Below the pieces are notes generated by a model. That model saw nothing but the letters and a program-made list of their open reading frames with translations, was not told the origin of the DNA and made no database searches. A program made the translations under genes and the position numbers. A DNA stretch of 9,646 nucleotides from Chitinivibrionales bacterium (GTDB lineage Bacteria > Fibrobacterota > Chitinivibrionia > Chitinivibrionales > JANQEN01): contig JAUVGS010000036.1 in the NCBI GenBank assembly GCA_030593665.1, forward strand, positions 1 to 9,646. Direction: 5' to 3'. Numbering within the stretch: position 1 is the first letter of the stretch; every line of letters begins with the position of its first letter. Positions 7,444-9,646 of the stretch are shown piece after piece.

Positions 7444-7974
7444 CTATGTTTCTTTCTCAAAGAGCGACATTAATTTTACCAGGAGGACTTTCGTCTCTGC
7501 GGTAGTCTCACCCAATAGCCGTGCGATTTCCTGCGCTGTTTTCATCTGACCGGAAATGACCTCCTGGGCACGTTTAAGTGTCTGCGCCCGTACCTCACGG
7601 TAATGTTTTTTTGCATTCTCCTCCTCAGAAATATCGATAAATATCCCGCAATACAGGTCCGCACCCTCAATAGGAAAAAGTCCCACCCGATAGCTCACGT
7701 TATGTTCGGAAGCGCTTTCTTTAACGGTAAGGCCTCCGCCGGCTGTTATCGCCCTCTCAAAGCAGTCGGAATGTATAATAATGGCAGCCGACTGGCCAAC
7801 AGGTTCTTCTCCCGAACACTCAAACATCCTGCAGAATGAAGGATTTACATATTGGATTATCGTGTCATTGTCAACAAGAAGCACACCATTCGGTGTTTGC
7901 TCCAAAATTGCCAGAGCATATTTGTCTATCGCTTCCCTGTTTTGCTTTCTTTTCCGGTCTATTCTATCTTCCAT
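7444..7974 (-). CDS. Stand-alone PAS-domain sensor protein with hydrogenase-type C-terminal tail
   Basis: A 176-residue protein: a charged N-terminal helix (1-20), one PAS domain (about 21-117, including NGVLLVDND and the terminal GIFIDIS strand), a helical linker (118-141), and a conserved-looking tail with QEIARLLGETTAETK (148-162). From memory, this PAS plus LLGETTAETK-type tail is the C-terminal part of sensory (group C) [FeFe]-hydrogenases. Here there is no H-cluster or ferredoxin domain in front of it. No kinase, GGDEF or DNA-binding domain is present. It probably senses a redox or ligand signal and acts on the adjacent phosphatase gene product. I chose the ATG at 7972-7974, preceded by AGGA at 7979-7982. 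A TTG at 7987-7989 would add five residues but has no usable ribosome binding site. The stop is directly followed by the next ATG. Confidence 0.8.
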   Translation of the reverse strand: MEDRIDRKRKQNREAIDKYALAILEQTPNGVLLVDNDTIIQYVNPSFCRMFECSGEEPVGQSAAIIIHSDCFERAITAGGGLTVKESASEHNVSYRVGLFPIEGADLYCGIFIDISEEENAKKHYREVRAQTLKRAQEVISGQMKTAQEIARLLGETTAETKVLLVKLMSLFEKET

Positions 7975-7991
7975 AGGTTCCTGATGCAATC

Positions 7992-8252
7992 CTAATCATT
8001 TAAACTTTTTAATGGATTAATAATCTTCTTCCTGAATATCTCAACAGCATCTTCAACATCTGAGCTGGTATACAGTTCATCATCAATCTGCCAATTGATC
8101 CCTTCACCGCATCGCTCCATACAGAACGAGCCTTTCAATTCAACTATCTTATCAAGTTTATTCTCTTTAAGCAATGAATTGAACTGTTCCAGTAGTTGTC
8201 GGGCGCCTTTAATATGACACGAACTGCCTACACATACGACAATGGTATGCAT
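7992..8252 (-). CDS. Small thioredoxin-like [2Fe-2S] ferredoxin
   Basis: An 86-residue protein with the thioredoxin-fold [2Fe-2S] ligand pattern: Cys7 and Cys12 (CxxxxC), and Cys44 and Cys48 (CxxxC). It corresponds to the C-terminal domain of NuoE/HydC alone, without the helical N-terminal part. Similar stand-alone ferredoxins accompany bifurcating and sensory hydrogenase genes. It is likely an electron carrier or redox relay for the PAS/phosphatase module or for the NuoEF enzyme; the partner cannot be decided from sequence. The ATG at 8250-8252 is preceded by GAGGGA. It lies 15 bp after the CooF-like gene and 17 bp before the PAS gene, so it is in the same transcription unit. Confidence 0.85.
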   Translation of the reverse strand: MHTIVVCVGSSCHIKGARQLLEQFNSLLKENKLDKIVELKGSFCMERCGEGINWQIDDELYTSSDVEDAVEIFRKKIINPLKSLND

Positions 8253-8267
8253 TATTTTTCCCTCAAT

Positions 8268-8798
8268 TTATTCTGAATCGGTTTGCTGCTGTTCCTGTGC
8301 TTTAACTAATTTTTCAGCAACTTTCTTCCGTTTTTTCTTATTAACTTCTTCCTCTTCCCCAAAACAAAGAGCTTTTGTAATACAGGCCGCCACGCATGCC
8401 GGTTCTTTTCCCTCTGCCAGACGCTCTATGCACATATCGCATTTCAGAACACTTTTACCATCAAAGCTTATATCTATCATTCCAAATGGACATGCCTGCA
8501 CACACATTTTGCAGCCTATGCAACGTGAACTATCTATCAATACCGGCCCATCATCTTCATCACGATGAATAGCGCCCGTTGGACAAACCAGTATACAGGT
8601 AGCCTCTTCACAATGATTACAATGTACCGGAACCGCATGATTTTCGTAGTCCTCTATTTTAATTCTATGCCCCGGTTTTTCATCTGAGCATATGGCAGAT
8701 TGTAATTCTCCCGTAGAAGTGTGAACAACAGCACAGGCTAACTCGCATGATCTGCAACCTAAACATCTTTTAAAATTAATAAAAATTTTCTTTTTCAT
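8268..8798 (-). CDS. cooF: CooF-type four-cluster [4Fe-4S] ferredoxin
   Basis: A 176-residue polyferredoxin of the CooF/HycB/DmsB type. Cys12/15/18/22, Cys60/63/68/72, Cys93/96/99/103 and Cys120/123/135/139 give ligands for four [4Fe-4S] clusters. As in this family, ligands are probably swapped between the first and fourth sets and between the second and third. The N-terminus (RCLGCRSCELACAVVH) is typical of CooF, the immediate electron acceptor of CODH. It begins 28 bp after the CODH gene, with GAGGTG a few bases before the ATG. A lysine-rich, glutamine-rich tail (154-173) follows the cluster region. No Tat or Sec signal is present, so it is cytoplasmic. It probably shuttles electrons between CODH and the downstream NuoEF/HoxU-like subunits or free ferredoxin. 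Without the context it could equally be called a generic DmsB-like subunit. Confidence 0.9.
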   Translation of the reverse strand: MKKKIFINFKRCLGCRSCELACAVVHTSTGELQSAICSDEKPGHRIKIEDYENHAVPVHCNHCEEATCILVCPTGAIHRDEDDGPVLIDSSRCIGCKMCVQACPFGMIDISFDGKSVLKCDMCIERLAEGKEPACVAACITKALCFGEEEEVNKKKRKKVAEKLVKAQEQQQTDSE

Positions 8799-8826
8799 TT
8801 TTCACCTCATAAAATGGCCATGAGCT

Positions 8827-9646
8827 CTATTCTTCATATGGAAATGCCTGTTTATACATCGGCGGTTTCAGTTTAAGCGCCTTGCGCTTCTCATCAATAT
8901 GCCGTATCATTTTATGGGCAGCTTTAACAGGATCCAGTTCGAAAGCCCATTTTCCACCAACTTCCTCTTCTATCTCATCGGTAATATACTTAGTCAGATT
9001 TTTACTCCCCATCACTGGCAGGGGATGTCCGATTATTGTATAAACCCCTGAAGCGACAAAATAAAATCCGATTGATACCGCTTTTTCAGACATCCATTCC
9101 GGTGCAGCACCTGCTGCCGGGAGATCGGAAATATCATCCCCCAATCCGCCTTCTTTGACAATCTCCGTTAATACTCTCAGTATTCGACTATTATCCACAC
9201 ATGAACCGAGATGAAGTACAGGAGGTATACCTACAGTTTGACAAACTTCTTGTATTCCCTTTCCACCATATTCAAAAACAGATTCAGGCCTCAGGAGTCC
9301 ATGTTTCGCACAGCTTACAGCATTGCACCCTGTAGTAACGACCACGACATCATTTTTAATAAGCTCCTTAACCATTTCAATATGACCTTCTTCAAAATCA
9401 ACATTTGGATTTGAACATCCAATCACTCCTGCTGCGCCACGAAGCCGGCCTGTGATTATCGCATCGTTTAGCGGACGGTAGGTGGCGCGATACTTGCCGC
9501 CTAAAAAACTGAAAACCGATTCAGTAGTAAATCCCGCTATTAACTTCTCCGTATCTTTGGGTATATGGACTGCTTTTTTATTTCTATTGGTAAAATTATC
9601 TATAGCTGTTTCTAAAATTTTTGTCGCAATCTTGACCGCTTCATCT
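8827..9646 (-). CDS. cooS: Nickel-dependent carbon monoxide dehydrogenase catalytic subunit, C-terminal part
   Basis: Partial gene: 272 C-terminal codons, open to the right window edge. The family is about 640 residues long. It interconverts CO and CO2 at the NiFe4S C-cluster. Three C-cluster cysteines are visible: fragment residue 77 (VIGCSNP), 107 (TTGCNAVSC) and 149 (HLGSCVDNS). They correspond to Cys446, Cys476 and the nickel ligand Cys526 of Carboxydothermus CODH II. The second-sphere lysine equivalent to Lys563 is residue 188 (MSEKAVSIG). The remaining ligands (His261, Cys295, Cys333) and the B/D clusters lie outside the window. The frame runs upstream through a possible GTG at 9424-9426, inside the conserved core; that is not the start. 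With acsB and acsC nearby, this may be the acsA-type subunit of the CODH/ACS complex rather than a free CooS. Confidence 0.95.
   Translation of the reverse strand, partial: DEAVKIATKILETAIDNFTNRNKKAVHIPKDTEKLIAGFTTESVFSFLGGKYRATYRPLNDAIITGRLRGAAGVIGCSNPNVDFEEGHIEMVKELIKNDVVVVTTGCNAVSCAKHGLLRPESVFEYGGKGIQEVCQTVGIPPVLHLGSCVDNSRILRVLTEIVKEGGLGDDISDLPAAGAAPEWMSEKAVSIGFYFVASGVYTIIGHPLPVMGSKNLTKYITDEIEEEVGGKWAFELDPVKAAHKMIRHIDEKRKALKLKPPMYKQAFPYEE

Larger units (their letters stand above)
3115..9646 (-). other. Probable CODH-redox-signalling operon
   Basis: Eight consecutive minus-strand genes have gaps of 28, 15, 17, 0, 20, -1 and 14 bp, and no terminator-like hairpin with a T-run is seen between them. 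This supports one transcript that starts beyond the right edge. Whether it continues through the 250-bp gap into acsB-acsC cannot be read from the sequence. Confidence 0.75.

Noticed and set aside
7975..7989. TTG start five codons upstream for the PAS protein
   Set aside because: The AGGA before this TTG directly abuts it, leaving no spacing for ribosome binding, whereas the ATG at 7972-7974 has AGGA four bases upstream. The difference is only five residues.
8827..9426. CODH read as a short 199-residue gene starting at GTG 9424-9426
   Set aside because: The same frame stays open to the window edge, and the upstream codons encode a CODH-like sequence (AGFTTESV, RPLNDAIITGRLRGAAG). The GTG is an internal valine just before a C-cluster cysteine.

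Overview
The window carries one strand-consistent gene set, all on the minus strand, so transcription runs from the right edge to the left. It comes from a strict anaerobe that uses the bacterial (acetogen-type) Wood-Ljungdahl pathway. The evidence is a nickel CO dehydrogenase (CODH), a full-length acetyl-CoA synthase with every A-cluster ligand, and the start of the corrinoid iron-sulfur protein large subunit. The phylum cannot be fixed from the sequence. Base composition is moderate, and the intergenic MITE-like palindrome and AT-rich short repeats resemble those of several Gram-negative or candidate-phylum anaerobes rather than a particular taxon.

Layout in transcription order: (1) the C-terminal 272 residues of CODH (8827-9646, cut by the window edge); (2) a CooF-type four-cluster ferredoxin (8268-8798); (3) an 86-residue thioredoxin-fold [2Fe-2S] protein (7992-8252); (4) a stand-alone PAS protein (7444-7974); (5) a SpoIIE/PP2C-type phosphatase with an unassigned C-terminal domain (6292-7443); (6) a NuoE/HydC-like subunit (5777-6271); (7) a NuoF/HydB-like NADH-binding flavoprotein with an extra ferredoxin domain (3909-5777); (8) a HoxU/NuoG-like iron-sulfur subunit (3115-3894); (9) a 250-bp gap holding a palindromic repeat; (10) acsB (642-2864); (11) a 76-bp AT-rich gap; (12) the start of acsC (1-565, cut by the window edge). 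Genes 1-8 are packed with gaps of -1 to 28 bp and look like one operon. acsB-acsC may be its continuation or may have their own promoter.

The most interesting point is the middle block. The order [2Fe-2S] protein, PAS protein, SpoIIE phosphatase, HydC, HydB, HydA-N-terminus resembles the gene order around electron-bifurcating and sensory [FeFe]-hydrogenases in anaerobes. Here, however, both hydrogenase catalytic (H-cluster) domains are absent. The sensory protein is reduced to its PAS and tail, and the HydA-like protein ends after its ferredoxin clusters. CODH and CooF sit upstream and acetyl-CoA synthase downstream. The simplest inference is a CODH-linked NAD(H) oxidoreductase, possibly bifurcating or confurcating, with its own PAS/phosphatase signalling module, embedded in the acetyl-CoA pathway operon. 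The family assignments are well supported. The complex and its reaction are inference.
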